From assembly GCA_002964805.2 (NCBI GenBank), contig PUDQ02000113.1, forward strand, positions 868,001-932,000: a stretch of 64,000 nt of DNA, given 5' to 3'. This DNA comes from Trametes villosa (Eukaryota > Basidiomycota > Agaricomycetes > Polyporales > Polyporaceae). Position numbers and translations under genes: made by a program. Within the stretch, counting starts at the first letter, position 1; each line of letters opens with the position of its first letter. Shown one piece after another: positions 1 through 10,819 of this stretch. The notes below the pieces were generated by a model, which was given only the letters and a program-made list of their open reading frames with translations, was not told the origin of the DNA and searched no databases.

Positions 1-2117
1 TCCGAAACGGCTGTACCGTATGGACCGAACGTGACTGACGTCCACAGCTCGATGAACAACATGGTCTATCACCACTGCGCGCCGGAAGGTGTGTCCACTT
101 CTGTGTGGTCATCCCTGGTTGTCGGCTCACGCACTGTAGATTTAGACGCTTGGGAGAAGAAAGGCGCCAAGGGGTGGGGATACGAGTCCATGGAGAAGTA
201 CGCTTGCATGTTGAATGTGAGGAGTCAATGCTGACCGAAGTTCCAGGTACTTCCTGCGCTCAGAGAGGTATATCCCGGATCCGGCACACCCTTTGGATGT
301 CTCCCTGCGCGGACGTGAAGGGCCATGGGTTACCTCGCATGTTACAACTGCCGTAAGTTCATGCCGCCCCCCACTCATGGTCGGCTTCTGATGTGCATCG
401 TGCATTAGCCCATTGTACCCATCATCCTTGATGCCGCGAAGAATATGGGCATACCGCTGTCGAAGTGAGTATCCAGTCTCTGCCTAAGCAGCCATAAACT
501 TGACGTTAGATCCAGAGACTTCAATACTCCCAAGGGCACTATGGGTGCGGGGAAATTCATCGCTACGATTGATGAGAAGCACGAGAGTAAGTCACCAAAT
601 CAGTCTTTTAAACGCCATTACTCATCCTATGACCCCAGGAAGCTCCTTAGCTACCGCCTACTTGAACGACGAGGTTCTTCGGAGGCCGAACTTGACAGTG
701 GCAGTGTCCGTCACCGCCGAGAAGGTTATCTTTTCCGCAGGCAGTACTTCCCCCAGAGTCATCGGCGTTCAGGTTTCCGCGAGCAGGGCGGGCCCGGCCT
801 TCGTCGTTGCCGCCCGCAAGGAAGTGATACTTTGCGGTGGCGCCATCAGCAGTCCCCAGCTGTTGATGCTGTCGGGCATTGGACCCGCCGACCAGCTAGC
901 CAAATGGAGTATTCCCATAATTCGCGACCTGCCAGCGGTTGGTCAGAATCTCCTGGATGTAAGTATAGCAGGATCCGACAGGAAGTCTAATGTCGCTCAT
1001 AAGCTCCCGTGTCAGCACGTCTCCGCCGGATCCGTGCTGTTCCGCGCGAAGCCGGGCTTCACTTGGGACCCCATCCTCCGTAACCCTCTGAAAGGCCTGC
1101 AGGCATTCATCCAGTGGATGACACTTGGCACGGGACCTCTGGGTGCGACACCAACTCAGGTTGGAATCTTTGTCCGCACCGACGATGGCAGGTCAGGCTC
1201 ATCTCTCGCTCCGCTGCACCTCGCCCCATTCTCATCTCGTGATACTAGCTTGCCGTACGGGCGTAACCTTCCCATTAACGACAATACGTCCGGTCCTGGG
1301 GCACCGGATATAGAGCTCGCGTTTGCGCCGTTCGCGGTTGTAGATATGGGACAGCGCAAACTACCTCGCAACACCTCGGGCATTACCGCGGTTTGTGCCA
1401 TGCATGCAGAGGACGTCAGAACGTTTCTTATATTCGCTATAGGGATCGCTTCTGCTCAAGCCCGAAAGCTCAGGATCCCTCGAGCTGCGTTCTAACAGCA
1501 TCTATGACTACCCCGCAATTGACGCCAAGTACGACTCCAGACCTGTCTCCTTTCACCATTCTCGCTCACCCAGGCTTCGCTGCAGCTATCTCGCTACCGA
1601 AACCGATTGGAACGTCATGATCAGGTCCATTCGTCTTCTATTACGCATCGCTCATACAGCTCCTCTCCGCGACGCCCTCGACCTCCAGATCTCAGATAGC
1701 CCGCGAGACCCGGACGACATCTTCTGGCCTGGCGATGCTGACCCGGACAAGGTCAGTGCACGAACACAATGATATGGCGAACGTTCAGACCTTATGAATT
1801 TCCATATAGATTACAGACGATGAGATCAGGGCGTTCATACGGAAGCAAGCCCAATCCGCCTGGCACGCGGTAAGTGATCACCTCCCTTGCAATAGTCGGA
1901 CACTCGGAGCTGAACGGTATGCACCCAGACGACGTCAGCTCGGATGGGCGTCGACCCTGCAGACAGCGCAGTGGACCTTGAACTACGCGTTCATGGAGTA
2001 CCCAACCTGCGGGTCGTTGACACTTCGGTGCTCCCTGACCAGGTGTCCGGGCACCCGTGCGCCGTCGTCGTCGCGGTCGCTGAGAGAGCCGCCGATCTAA
2101 TCAAGGGTGTGGTGTGA
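1..2117 (+). CDS. GMC (glucose-methanol-choline) oxidoreductase, 5' partial
   Basis: FAD-dependent oxidoreductase of the GMC family, which includes aryl-alcohol and alcohol oxidases that make H2O2 for lignocellulose decay; the substrate cannot be told. The gene enters from the left edge. The first visible exon starts near 48 ([11 protein letters not shown], the conserved segment after the FAD-binding motif). The GMC signature 2 block [16 protein letters not shown] lies near 835-885. The C-terminal block has [20 protein letters not shown] and SGHPCA, keeping both catalytic-type His positions (WHA before SARMG, and SGH). I resolve about ten short introns: 90-140, 195-247, 353-407, 466-508, 591-651, 958-1014, 1389-1441, about 1529-1592, 1752-1810 and 1870-1928. 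The donor near 195 and the exon after 247 share GTAC, which could mislead gene callers. With these introns removed the frame is open to TGA at 2117, so the gene looks functional. Its 3' end overlaps the convergent MYND gene. Confidence 0.9.
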
Positions 2118-3568
2118 GGGCCTCGACTTAGAGCGCTCATGCGCCGTCCCTGGGCACGAATGGTGTATGATATAGCCATGAGGTTACGATGCGCACGTCC
2201 GCTCAAGCATAGCCCACGCGATGTCTTCCTAAAACAAGCGCACAAAACCGTCATGCGAAGCCATTCCTGCGGTACACCAATCGAATTTAGCATCCTCAGT
2301 CCTGCCAAGAACCTATCGCACAGATGCGCACCCTGAGGCTCTCCCGGGCGAGGCAAGGGGTATGGGTTCTTCAACAGCCGTGTGTACGTCCCCGTCTTCG
2401 GCTTCAGCTTGACGAAGTTGCTCATGTAGTCCGTCAACTCGCCTCGGATGCATGCGTCGTGGAGATCTAGCGGGTTCGCGTCTTGATGCGTGAAGTACTT
2501 CGTGTACAGCTCGTCCAGCATCGTCCACTCCGCGTCGCTCCTGCAGTTCGCGAAGCCGTAATCCGAGCGTATGGCGTCATGCGGGAGGTGTGTCGCCTCG
2601 GACTGTCCCGCGTGCAGCAGCATGTCGACGTGGTTTTTGAGGTACCATACCGACTTGAACCGGCGTGGGGACTCGGACATGACGTCCCGAAAGCATCTGT
2701 ACGCTGTGGTGGATGGGTTGGCTATGAAGGTGGCCCGGTGGCGCTCCGCTAGCTGAAGGATCGAGGACGACGCGTAGGCCGTGGAAAACTCCTCGAACGT
2801 GCAGCCGTCGAAGATAAGCCGGTTATACCCTTGGATGAGCTCATGCTCGTCCGTCTGGTGTTTCGCGGCGACGAACCCCAGGGTTATCCAGATCTCGGAC
2901 TGGGTGTCGGGGGAGACGCTTGCCCAAAAAAGGCTGTACAGGTGGTGGCACATTTGGACGTGGCGCGGTAGGATTTTGAGTTTCGCCCTCATAGTGTCGA
3001 TGCTATCGTTGGGGGATCCTCCCGTATGAACCCACGCTTCCATCACCGCGTCCATGGTTGCGCGAAACCGGGCCTCCTGAGGTGCGCTGGCCACCGGCGA
3101 CCCGTCCAGGATGTTTTGGTTCTGGAGGAGCCACGCGTAGTATTCGCCCCTGGAGCCTGCGGGTGCCTGCGCGAACGCTGCCTTGATCCCTTCTACCATC
3201 CGACCCTCTGCCTGCCACTTCTGTACCTCCTTCTCCGGCACCTTCAGGTCCACGAATACCACCTTCCACAGGGCTACGAGCACGTGCGGAGCATATGCCC
3301 CCAAGTAGAACTCCGCCTTCTCGAAACCGAAATCGCTACGCGTCTGCGTATGCACAGGGAGAATGTCTTCGCGGCACGCGCGCGAGAGGTAGTACGCGGT
3401 ACCGATGGGGCGCTTTGGCTTGCAATCGAAGATGTGGCGCCGCCAGTCTTCCTTCTGACACGCTGTGCTACAGTACCAGACCGCCTTGCATCCCGCGCAG
3501 CATTTGAGATCCGAGGTGGGTGTGATCGTCTTGCAGTTGTTCTCACATTGAGCAGGCCGCGGTGTCAT
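1991..3568 (-). CDS. MYND-type zinc finger protein, copy 1
   Basis: A protein of about 525 residues with no visible intron. The start is the ATG at 3568, because the tandem paralogue at 5144-6424 begins with the same MTPRP. Residues about 8-50 form a MYND zinc finger: paired Cys, then [17 protein letters not shown], and a closing RRHIFDC. MYND fingers bind proline-rich peptides. The remaining roughly 350 residues match copy 2 throughout ([37 protein letters not shown]) but no further domain is recognisable. After RLLKN, copy 2 stops within about 25 residues. Copy 1 stays open for about 130 more low-complexity residues and runs 127 bp into the antisense of the GMC 3' exon, so the true C-terminus may be shorter, for instance through an unrecognised intron. 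Molecular role unknown. Confidence 0.8.
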   Translation of the reverse strand: MTPRPAQCENNCKTITPTSDLKCCAGCKAVWYCSTACQKEDWRRHIFDCKPKRPIGTAYYLSRACREDILPVHTQTRSDFGFEKAEFYLGAYAPHVLVALWKVVFVDLKVPEKEVQKWQAEGRMVEGIKAAFAQAPAGSRGEYYAWLLQNQNILDGSPVASAPQEARFRATMDAVMEAWVHTGGSPNDSIDTMRAKLKILPRHVQMCHHLYSLFWASVSPDTQSEIWITLGFVAAKHQTDEHELIQGYNRLIFDGCTFEEFSTAYASSSILQLAERHRATFIANPSTTAYRCFRDVMSESPRRFKSVWYLKNHVDMLLHAGQSEATHLPHDAIRSDYGFANCRSDAEWTMLDELYTKYFTHQDANPLDLHDACIRGELTDYMSNFVKLKPKTGTYTRLLKNPYPLPRPGEPQGAHLCDRFLAGLRMLNSIGVPQEWLRMTVLCACFRKTSRGLCLSGRAHRNLMAISYTIRAQGRRMSALSRGPHTTPLIRSAALSATATTTAHGCPDTWSGSTEVSTTRRLGTP

Positions 3569-5143
3569 GTTTCTACGGTGTAAGGCATGGTCGCATCGTC
3601 GTACCAACTGTACCGGTACTAAAGTTGATTCTCACCAGTGTTAGCCCCTAGCGGGAGAGGAGGGCAGCACGGTGCAGAGTGGGAGAAGGGAAGGAACGAT
3701 GACCGTAACCTGGGATGTTCCAGATATAGTAGCAGCTCGACTCTGCCTTACCTCTCACCATCTAATTCTCGCGGCAGGACTGTAACCTTCGTCCCGCTCA
3801 CGCGCGTAGTCATGTGCCTCAGCTACATCGTTCCGACTTCCCGGCGATCCCAGTACGGCCTCCGCCGGACCTGGCGGCTCCGGACGGCCACGCTCCACCA
3901 TCGGGGACGCCCAGGGCAATGAGGGCGCAGTGTCTACCAGGAGCTGTTCAGAGCCGTAGGGCGGGGGCGAGCGCCTTCGATGATTCTCAGCGGTCGGCGA
4001 GGCGATGGTGTTAGACGGCGAGCTCATACACATGAGCCCGCGGTGCGGCCGAGGGGGGGTGACTCCGTCCCGATGGCACTTGCAGTGTTCTATGATGAGC
4101 AAAAGCATCCACTACTGTTTGTGCGAGTTACTCCAGGGGACGTCGAGTTCGCGTCTACGCTTACAGTACCAGAAGGACGTCTGGCAGCCGGGATTCACCA
4201 GAACAATTGCGCTCTCCTGAGCGAAGGCAAGACGTACGAAGTCGAGTGTCACCGGAGATCGCACAACAGTGAGCGGTAATTCAATCATAGCGTGCTCGAT
4301 GCGTGCCGCCGATGAGTGCTTAGACGAGAGCACGCTGACGAGAACGGGTGGCGCCTACAGGGGCTGCAAACCTCACTGGAATTGATGGGTGCAAGCGGGC
4401 CACAGGCCACGGTAATAACGAGGGTGCGGTGCCGGTGACTACGAATGCATCCTGTAAGTGTGTTGCGATGATCATGGTACTTCAGGCTTAGAATCAGCGT
4501 GAGACAACGAGCAATCATACATGAGAAACGACTCACAGTACTTAAGCATCACTCGGGTCTGCCAAACTGCCCAGAATGAGTTCGCGCCGCGCGAGTGTAG
4601 ATATGCGCCAGCAAATGAACGCCACCGACGCGTTGGCCATCACGTGGGCGCGTTCTGCGGCATCTTGACCCCGCCTCACACAAGTCCTGACAGCCCTCAC
4701 GGTAGGCGTAGATGGGTCCGTAATGCGCACAAGCACTCTGAAAGCGGCGGTAAGTACTGCGCGTCACTCCAGAGGCCTCTGTTATGGCGCATCAACTTTT
4801 GCGGAGATACATGCATGTCGACGAACCAGGCAAACATCAAGTACCCGGGCTGTCTACAGACTGCGCAGTTTCAGCGATGGCAATGCATAACGGGCACGTT
4901 TGGATGGACCTCACGCAAGGAAGGCATGGCAGCGTCAAACATTATTCACGTACCGAACTCAATAACCGGCACACGGTTGTCGATGATAATCTCGCTGAAG
5001 CTAGTAGTTACTAGTACAACACCATACGAACACCCCCATCACGTCGAATCGAGGGGGTGACCCCTGCACGGACTGATTCTAGCGCCGACGCACACGCACT
5101 AGGGCCATTTCATGGTTAGCGGACGGTGCTACGAAATCAAAGG
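3569..5143. other. Intergenic between the MYND paralogues
   Basis: About 1.6 kb separates the start of MYND copy 1 from the end of copy 2. Several short open frames occur on both strands, up to 179 codons at 4521-5060. None shows a recognisable motif, a credible intron pattern or similarity to neighbouring genes, so I call no gene here. The stretch next to 3568 should hold the copy 1 promoter. Confidence 0.5.
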
Positions 5144-6424
5144 TCAATCAGTATTGTGTCTTACTACGAGCCTTCCTGACTGCTTACTCGGTGCCTCCAG
5201 GACGCTGCGCGACGGATAGGCGTTCTTGAGCAGCCGTCGGTATGTCTTCGGCTTTGGCTTCAATCGCACGAACCCGCCCAAGTACTGCGCCAGTGCGCCT
5301 CGGATGCACGCTTCGTGCAGCTCCAGGGGGTTCGCGTCCCGGAGCGCGAAATAGGTCATGTACAGCTCGTCCAGCAGCTTCTCCTCCGCGCTGTTCTGGC
5401 AGTTGCTGAACCCGTAGTCGGCACGCATCGCACGGGACGGCTTGACGCGAGGTTCAGAGAACGTGGGGTTCCGGAGCTGATCAACGTAGTGCTTCAGGTG
5501 CCAGACGGTCTTGAACCGGCGCGGGGACTCGGACATGACGTCCCGGAAGAACACGTCCGCGGACGTAGTTGCTCCACCCGTCATCAGGACCTTGTGACTG
5601 TCGGCCAGTCTCGGGATCGAGGATATCCCGTACACAAGAGAGAAGACGTCGAACGCGCAATGGTTGACGAGTTCCAGATAGCCGCGGCTGATGCGCTGCT
5701 CGTCCTCCTGGTTCATGGCGGCGACGAAACCAAATGTGAGCCACGAGGCGTACTCGGGGCCGGGGTGGGAGCGGGAGGTCGAAAGGAGGGCGTAGAAGTC
5801 GTGGCAATCCTGGATGTATTCTGGCAAGGGCTTGAATTTCGTCCCGATGTCTGGGACGCTGTCGGCGGGAGAGCCGCCGGCCTTCAGCCAGGTCTCGATG
5901 GAGGCGTCGTCATGCGCGGGTTCGGCCAATGCGTCAACCTGGGTCTCGTCCAGGGGAAGGCCGTCGAAGAGGTTCTGGTTTTGGAGGAACCAGGTGAAAA
6001 GTTGTTTCTCGGACTCTGGCGGACGTCGCGCGAACGTCACCCAAATCCCGTCCAGCAGCGTGCCCTCAATCTGCCACTTCTGCACGTCCTTCTCAGTCAC
6101 GCCCGGAGCGCGGAAGACCCTAGTCCACAGAGCAAGCAACGCGCCCTGCGAGCACTCGCACAGGAGGATCTCCGCCTTCTCGAAGCCGAAATCCTTTCGT
6201 GTCTGGTCGTGCACGGGGAGGAGCTTCTCGGAGCATGCGCGGGACAGGTAGTAGGCGGTTCCGATGGGGCCCTTGCGCTCGCAGTCGAAGATATGGCGCC
6301 GCCAGTCTTCCTTTTGGCACGCCTTGCTGCAGTACCACTCTTTCTTGCATCCGGAGCAGCATTTGAGCCCTGACGCAGGCTCCTTATTGCAGGAGTTCGC
6401 GCACCGAGTCGGCCGCGGCGTCAT
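5144..6424 (-). CDS. MYND-type zinc finger protein, copy 2
   Basis: A single-exon protein of 426 residues, tandem paralogue of the gene at 1991-3568. Residues about 8-50 form the MYND finger ([28 protein letters not shown]). The body shares blocks [37 protein letters not shown] and LKPKPKTYRRLLKN with copy 1. MYND fingers are protein-interaction modules that bind proline-rich partners; no SET domain follows, so a methyltransferase role is not supported. The C-terminus is compact (KNAYPSRSVLEA then TGA at 5144), which makes the long tail of copy 1 suspect. Same orientation and shared length indicate a local tandem duplication. A TATA-like box lies about 150 bp upstream. Confidence 0.85.
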   Translation of the reverse strand: MTPRPTRCANSCNKEPASGLKCCSGCKKEWYCSKACQKEDWRRHIFDCERKGPIGTAYYLSRACSEKLLPVHDQTRKDFGFEKAEILLCECSQGALLALWTRVFRAPGVTEKDVQKWQIEGTLLDGIWVTFARRPPESEKQLFTWFLQNQNLFDGLPLDETQVDALAEPAHDDASIETWLKAGGSPADSVPDIGTKFKPLPEYIQDCHDFYALLSTSRSHPGPEYASWLTFGFVAAMNQEDEQRISRGYLELVNHCAFDVFSLVYGISSIPRLADSHKVLMTGGATTSADVFFRDVMSESPRRFKTVWHLKHYVDQLRNPTFSEPRVKPSRAMRADYGFSNCQNSAEEKLLDELYMTYFALRDANPLELHEACIRGALAQYLGGFVRLKPKPKTYRRLLKNAYPSRSVLEAPSKQSGRLVVRHNTD

Positions 6425-7071
6425 AGTCTACGATGTGATTGTTGTGAGTGCTCAAACCTCTGGATTAGGCACCGCTAGACCCACGCTCACCGTCTGTCGT
6501 CGTTGGTAGGATTGAGTAGATGAGGAGAGACGACGAGTGGCCTGCCGCAGCATGAAGGAGGGATGGCAAGCTTATAAGCAAATTTTCCAGCCTCCGTCCT
6601 CTAATTACGCGCGTCCTTCTGCAACACGCCATCTCAGGGTCGCGCGCGGCGACCATGTCGACCGCCCCATATCCAGATTATAGTCTTGTCCCGGTTTGCC
6701 TGGCACAGCACTTGCTTTGTGTCGAATAGCATGGCCGATGTGTCGAACGTCTGCATTTCGGTACACGCTATCTGTAGAGACGGCAGCAGAAGCCTGACTA
6801 TTCGAAGCGAGTGAGCACCAGAAAGTATTCAGTAGTAAGTACCACACCTCGAGAAGTCTTCTCCGTTGCTCCGTACTACGGCATGCAGACCCCGCTTCGA
6901 TGATATCTTTTTGCACGTCATGTCGCCTAGGTGAGTCATAGTGGAAGTAGTGCGGAGTCATGCCGATTCGAGGTGGGTGTGCAGATGAGCTTAGTAGGCG
7001 TCAATGCGCATACTCTGAGAATATGGCTCGATCGCGTCGCGCTCACAGTGTCCGGTCATGACATTCCTTGC
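6425..7071. other. Intergenic, MYND copy 2 to F-box gene
   Basis: About 650 bp holding the MYND copy 2 promoter and the 3' flank of the F-box/LRR gene. Short open frames (for example minus strand 6605-6961) show no motif or family similarity. I see no gene or repeat. Confidence 0.5.
6571..6576 (-). promoter_or_regulatory. TATA-like element upstream of MYND copy 2
   Basis: TATAAG on the minus strand about 147 bp before the ATG at 6424, a plausible core promoter position if the leader is short. Confidence 0.35.
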
Positions 7072-8618
7072 CTATTCGCTAGGCACCGACGTTCGTGGTT
7101 TACCGTCAAACGAGTCTGCCTTCTCCCTGTCCGCATCGCGGAAGTATTTCCTAACCCTCTCGCCTTCCCAAGCAGGTATCTCCCTAAACTCGACGGCGTC
7201 GGCCTCCCTGACGATGCGCCACCACCTCCACGGCGCGCGCTCTCCAGAGAGGTCGGTGAAATCCTGCGGGAAGCGTTCGACGCCTGCAAGCGCAAGATAC
7301 TGGAGGCGGGGAAAGCTGTCGGCGACGGGCTTGAAGAGCCGTGCGTGGGACTGCGCGGCGTCTTTTGGGGCGGCCCCAGATGCTGCGATGGATAGGACGA
7401 CGAGAGGGAGATCCCCGTATAGCTCGGAGCCGCGTTTTTCGAAGACGTTGGCCTGTGAGTAGTCATAGGTGAGTCTCCGGTGCAACAGAGAGCGCGTGAA
7501 GAGCTTACAAAGAAGTCGATCGTCTGCGAGCAGTCGAGGTCGAAGTTGTCCAGTTCCAGGAGACGGACCCCAGAGATGCATGGCTCGACCCTCTCCACCC
7601 AGGTCTCGAAGGTGAAGTGCGGGACGCGAACCGCAAGTCCAACGAGATCGTCCGTGCTGCAGATGACAACGGGGTCGAGGCGCTCGGCGTCGAACGAGAG
7701 GACCGCCAGGTGGTGCACCCGCCAGCAGATGGGCGAGTCGACTTCCTCGGGCATCAGGCATTCGAGCCGGTGGATATCCCGGTCCTCCGCCTCGGGGTCG
7801 TCGCCGTACTCCGAAGGGAACTCCGAGTCCTGGAGGGCAAGCGTCTCCAGGCTGGGGAACATGTTGGAGAAACGGGAGACGCTGGAGGGAAGGTCGGTCG
7901 ATATGGCCTTGAGCGTATTAATGGAGGGCAAGGGCGGGGGTCCCTCGTAGCCTGTGCTGGATGCTGACGCGTCGTCCTCATCGTCGGCAACCTCAGTGTC
8001 TTCGAACGCAGAATTGGCCAACGTAAGCTCTGTGAGGCGAGTGAGGCCCGAAAGCTTCTTGGCGAGATCAGTCCAGGTGGAACCTCCCTCGACCTTGAAG
8101 AGATGCAAGGAGCGTAGAGACTGGGGGTAAGCCATATCATTGAAGGCACCCGAGGAGGGCTGGTGGAGTTGCAGGTACGAGAGATGAGAGAGGGCCTGGA
8201 TAAGACGCCTAGCTTCGGCAGACTCCATCTCGAGGGTGCCACAGGTCAGACGACGGAGGTTCCAGGCCTGTGTGAGCAAGCCGCAGAACGCTGGTTGGAT
8301 CTGCGTTACCGACCCCATGCATCTGAAGTCCAATGCTACGAGATGACGAGCGCCGCCCGTGCTCTGGGTGATATGCTCGCGCAGCGCTGTAGCTTTCTGG
8401 AGGGTCGTGCAGCGGGCGTCCGTTGGTCGAGGGGGACAGGCGGCGTGGAAGAACTTCGAGGCCGTCGAAAGCCCGAGCCTCTCAGTGTCCGAGAGGTGCT
8501 TGGATATTTCGCGGGCGACGTCCTCTGGAAAATCGTTCGCCGTTCGCCGGTACGCAGCCTCTCCACGCGATTGGAGGGATGTCGGCTCCGGCAGAGGCGT
8601 TACGGTGAGCGCGGTCAT
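7072..8618 (-). CDS. F-box/leucine-rich-repeat-like protein
   Basis: A 496-residue protein in two exons: 8618-7509 and 7452-7072, with a GTAAGC...CACAG intron that joins DFF to ANVFEKRG in frame. Residues about 29-60 (DFPEDVAREISKHLSDTERLGLSTASK) fit an F-box, the module that docks onto Skp1 in SCF ubiquitin ligases. The rest has irregular leucine-rich segments (LSYLQLHQ, LRSLHLFKVEGG, LTRLTELTLANSAFED, FPSLETLALQDSEF, LRLLELDNFDLDC) typical of basidiomycete F-box proteins, which are numerous and poorly conserved. An acidic stretch (VADDEDDASASS) interrupts the repeats. The start at 8618 is chosen because the F-box follows soon after; an in-frame ATG at 8762 would add 48 residues of no clear character. 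Substrate unknown. Confidence 0.75.
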
Positions 8619-9108
8619 AGTACTTCTATTTGGCGGCACCTGGGAGATCGCAGGACTGGTGGTCAAAGTGACGTCGTCCAGAGATGAGAGCTGCGATATA
8701 CCTACCTGCGGTGCGGCTCTGAGTGCTACCAAGTGCCCGAGGAGGTTGCCTATAATGACCAACGCCGGGGAAGGCCTGCGTGCTCAAGATTGAATAAAGG
8801 GCTTTATAAGTACTAACCTTTACGCAGGCACTCCATAGCTTTTGATGCAGTATACAGCTATATGTTGTGCACTTACGATCGTGATAGAGACCTGGGTAAA
8901 CAGCATAAACGGGACTGCTCCTCGCCGTTGAATCAGAAGGTGTACCGGGCGTATCGGCGCCTTTTTTCTACCCCCTGTGTATTCGGCGCCTAACGCGCTC
9001 TGCTCTTGTGCTCTGCTTCCGTTCTTTCTCTTCTACCTGTTCTGTCTCAGCGCGTCGGGCAATCGCGCTCTTATACCCAAACACCCGCACGCTGCAGCGA
9101 ATCACAGA
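8619..9108. promoter_or_regulatory. Divergent promoter region, F-box gene and PP4
   Basis: A 490-bp region between the ATG of the minus-strand F-box gene (8618) and the ATG of the plus-strand PP4 gene (9109). The two genes diverge, so it must hold both promoters. A pyrimidine-rich tract (8998-9060) lies just before the PP4 start, a common feature of fungal core promoters. No clear TATA box for PP4, as expected for a housekeeping gene. Confidence 0.5.
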
Positions 9109-10393
9109 ATGCCGAGCGACCTAGACAAGTTCGTGCTCGTCCTCTCGCCGTCGCGCTCGCCTGTTCAGCTCTTGCACGCGCCAGGCAGATCGAGCAGCTC
9201 CTCCGCTGCGAGCCCATCTCCGAGGAACAAGTGAAGCGGCTATGCATCAAGGCGCGCGAGATCCTCATCGAGGAGGCGAACGTGCAGACCGTGGACTCGC
9301 CCGTGACAGTAAGTGCTCCGGCTTTGTTCATGCGCAGGGGCGAACGTGGGGAATGACAGAGCTCGCGAGATATGCGGCGACATCCACGGCCAGTTCTGGG
9401 ACATGATGGAGCTCTTCAAGGTCGGCGGGCCTTGTCCAGAGACAAACTACCTCTTCATGGGTGCGTGCGCTGCTCCCTGACGCGTCTTCCCCCCGTGAAC
9501 ACGCCCCTTCCTCGCGCGTGCACAGGTGACTTCGTGGACCGTGGCTTCTACAGTGTCGAAACCTTCCTCCTCCTGCTCGCACTTAAGGTGCGCTACCCGG
9601 AGCGCATGACGCTCATCCGCGGCAACCACGAGTCGCGGCAAATCACGCAGGTGTACGGCTTCTACGATGAGTGTCAGCGTAAGTACGGGAGCAGCAACGT
9701 CTGGCGCTGGTGCTGCGAGGTTTTCGACTACCTCGCCCTGGGTGCGATCGTCGACGGTCGCGTTTTCTGCGTGCATGGTGGCCTCAGCCCTAGTCTGCAG
9801 GGCATAGACCAAGTGGGTGTGCGCGTGTGGCGCGCCTAGTCTTTGTATTCAACGCTTACCGCTGCTCGAGCAGATCCGGACTATCGACCGGAAACAAGAA
9901 GTCCCACACGACGGCGCGATGTGCGATCTCCTCTGGTCCGATCCCGACGGTATGTCCCACTCACCCTTTCTCTGTCGACTGTCGTCTCACATCGACCGTG
10001 TCCTCTCGTGCAGATATTAACGGCTGGGGCATCTCCCCGCGCGGCGCGGGCTACCTCTTCGGCGCAGACATCACAAAGGTGTTCGCGCACCGGAACGGGA
10101 TCGACCTCATCGCGCGCGCGCACCAGCTCGCGATGGAGGGCTACAAGCTCATGTTCGACAAGGCGATCGTCACCGTCTGGAGCGCGCCCAACTACTGCTA
10201 CCGGTGCGGGAACGTCGCGTCCATCCTGGAGCTCGACGAGCACCTCGCGCAGGAGTACAAGGTGTTCTCGCATGCGCCGTCGGTATGTTGCTGTCTGAGC
10301 AGTTCGTATGTAGTCTGTGCGGTTTACTGATAAATACGCTAGGATGTACGGTCAATACCAGCAAAACGGCCGCCTGCCGATTATTTCCTCTAG
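9109..10393 (+). CDS. PPH3: Serine/threonine protein phosphatase PP4 catalytic subunit
   Basis: Metal-dependent Ser/Thr phosphatase of the PPP family, catalytic subunit of protein phosphatase 4 (yeast Pph3), which acts in the DNA-damage response (including gamma-H2AX dephosphorylation) and nutrient signalling with Psy2/Psy4-type regulators. The start gives MPSDLDK joined across a short intron (from about 9129) to [10 protein letters not shown], the PP4-type N-terminus. All catalytic motifs are present: [30 protein letters not shown], and the late [12 protein letters not shown]. The protein ends [13 protein letters not shown], the PP4-type tail with the methylatable C-terminal leucine; this last exon is reached by an intron from about 10283 to 10342 and stops at 10393. 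About six introns in all, each restoring family consensus. Assignment to PP4 over PP2A or PP6 rests on the N- and C-termini. Confidence 0.93.
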
Positions 10394-10819
10394 CGACGAA
10401 TCGTACCGGTGGTTCCCGGACTTATCTTGCCTCACGATGTACCACTGCCTGTATTTTATGGCTGTAGCCCTAATCGCACGCCCGCTTCCCACTGCTGACG
10501 ACCACACAGCACTGCAGCGAGAGAGAGCAAGAAAAGAGGCTACGCTCTATATGAGATTGCGTCGGGCATCGGGCTACATGCGGAGGGGTCCTAACGAGAT
10601 GCGGGTGCGGGTGTGTGCTACGGAATTCTTCTACAGGCGGCGCGCGGCGCGCATACACGGTGCTGCTAGTGCTACTACGGCTACGAAAACAAACGGTGCG
10701 GGCTGCTGCTACAACAGAGGGTTCGTGCGGGAGGGGTGCGGGTCGTACAACGGGTGTCACAGGCGCATGTGGTGGTGTGCGCGAGGGGCGGGACGGGGGC
10801 GGGGGTGGGCGCGGTGCGT
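10394..10819. other. Intergenic between convergent PP4 and ARB1
   Basis: A 426-bp tail-to-tail gap holding both 3' UTRs. I see no gene. The sequence from about 10640 to 10810 is G-rich on the plus strand. No discrete poly(A) signal can be assigned with confidence. Confidence 0.5.

Noticed and set aside
3755..4108. Minus-strand frame with SPPPYGSEQ, resembling a PY tail
   Set aside because: No membrane helix or ectodomain upstream; a single PPPY match is too weak.
4521..5060. 179-codon plus-strand open frame between the MYND genes
   Set aside because: No motif, no paralogue in the window, no intron structure, composition like non-coding DNA.
5315..6373. 352-codon plus-strand frame antisense to MYND copy 2
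   Set aside because: Mirror frame of a GC-rich coding exon; the minus strand carries the MYND finger and paralogue similarity.
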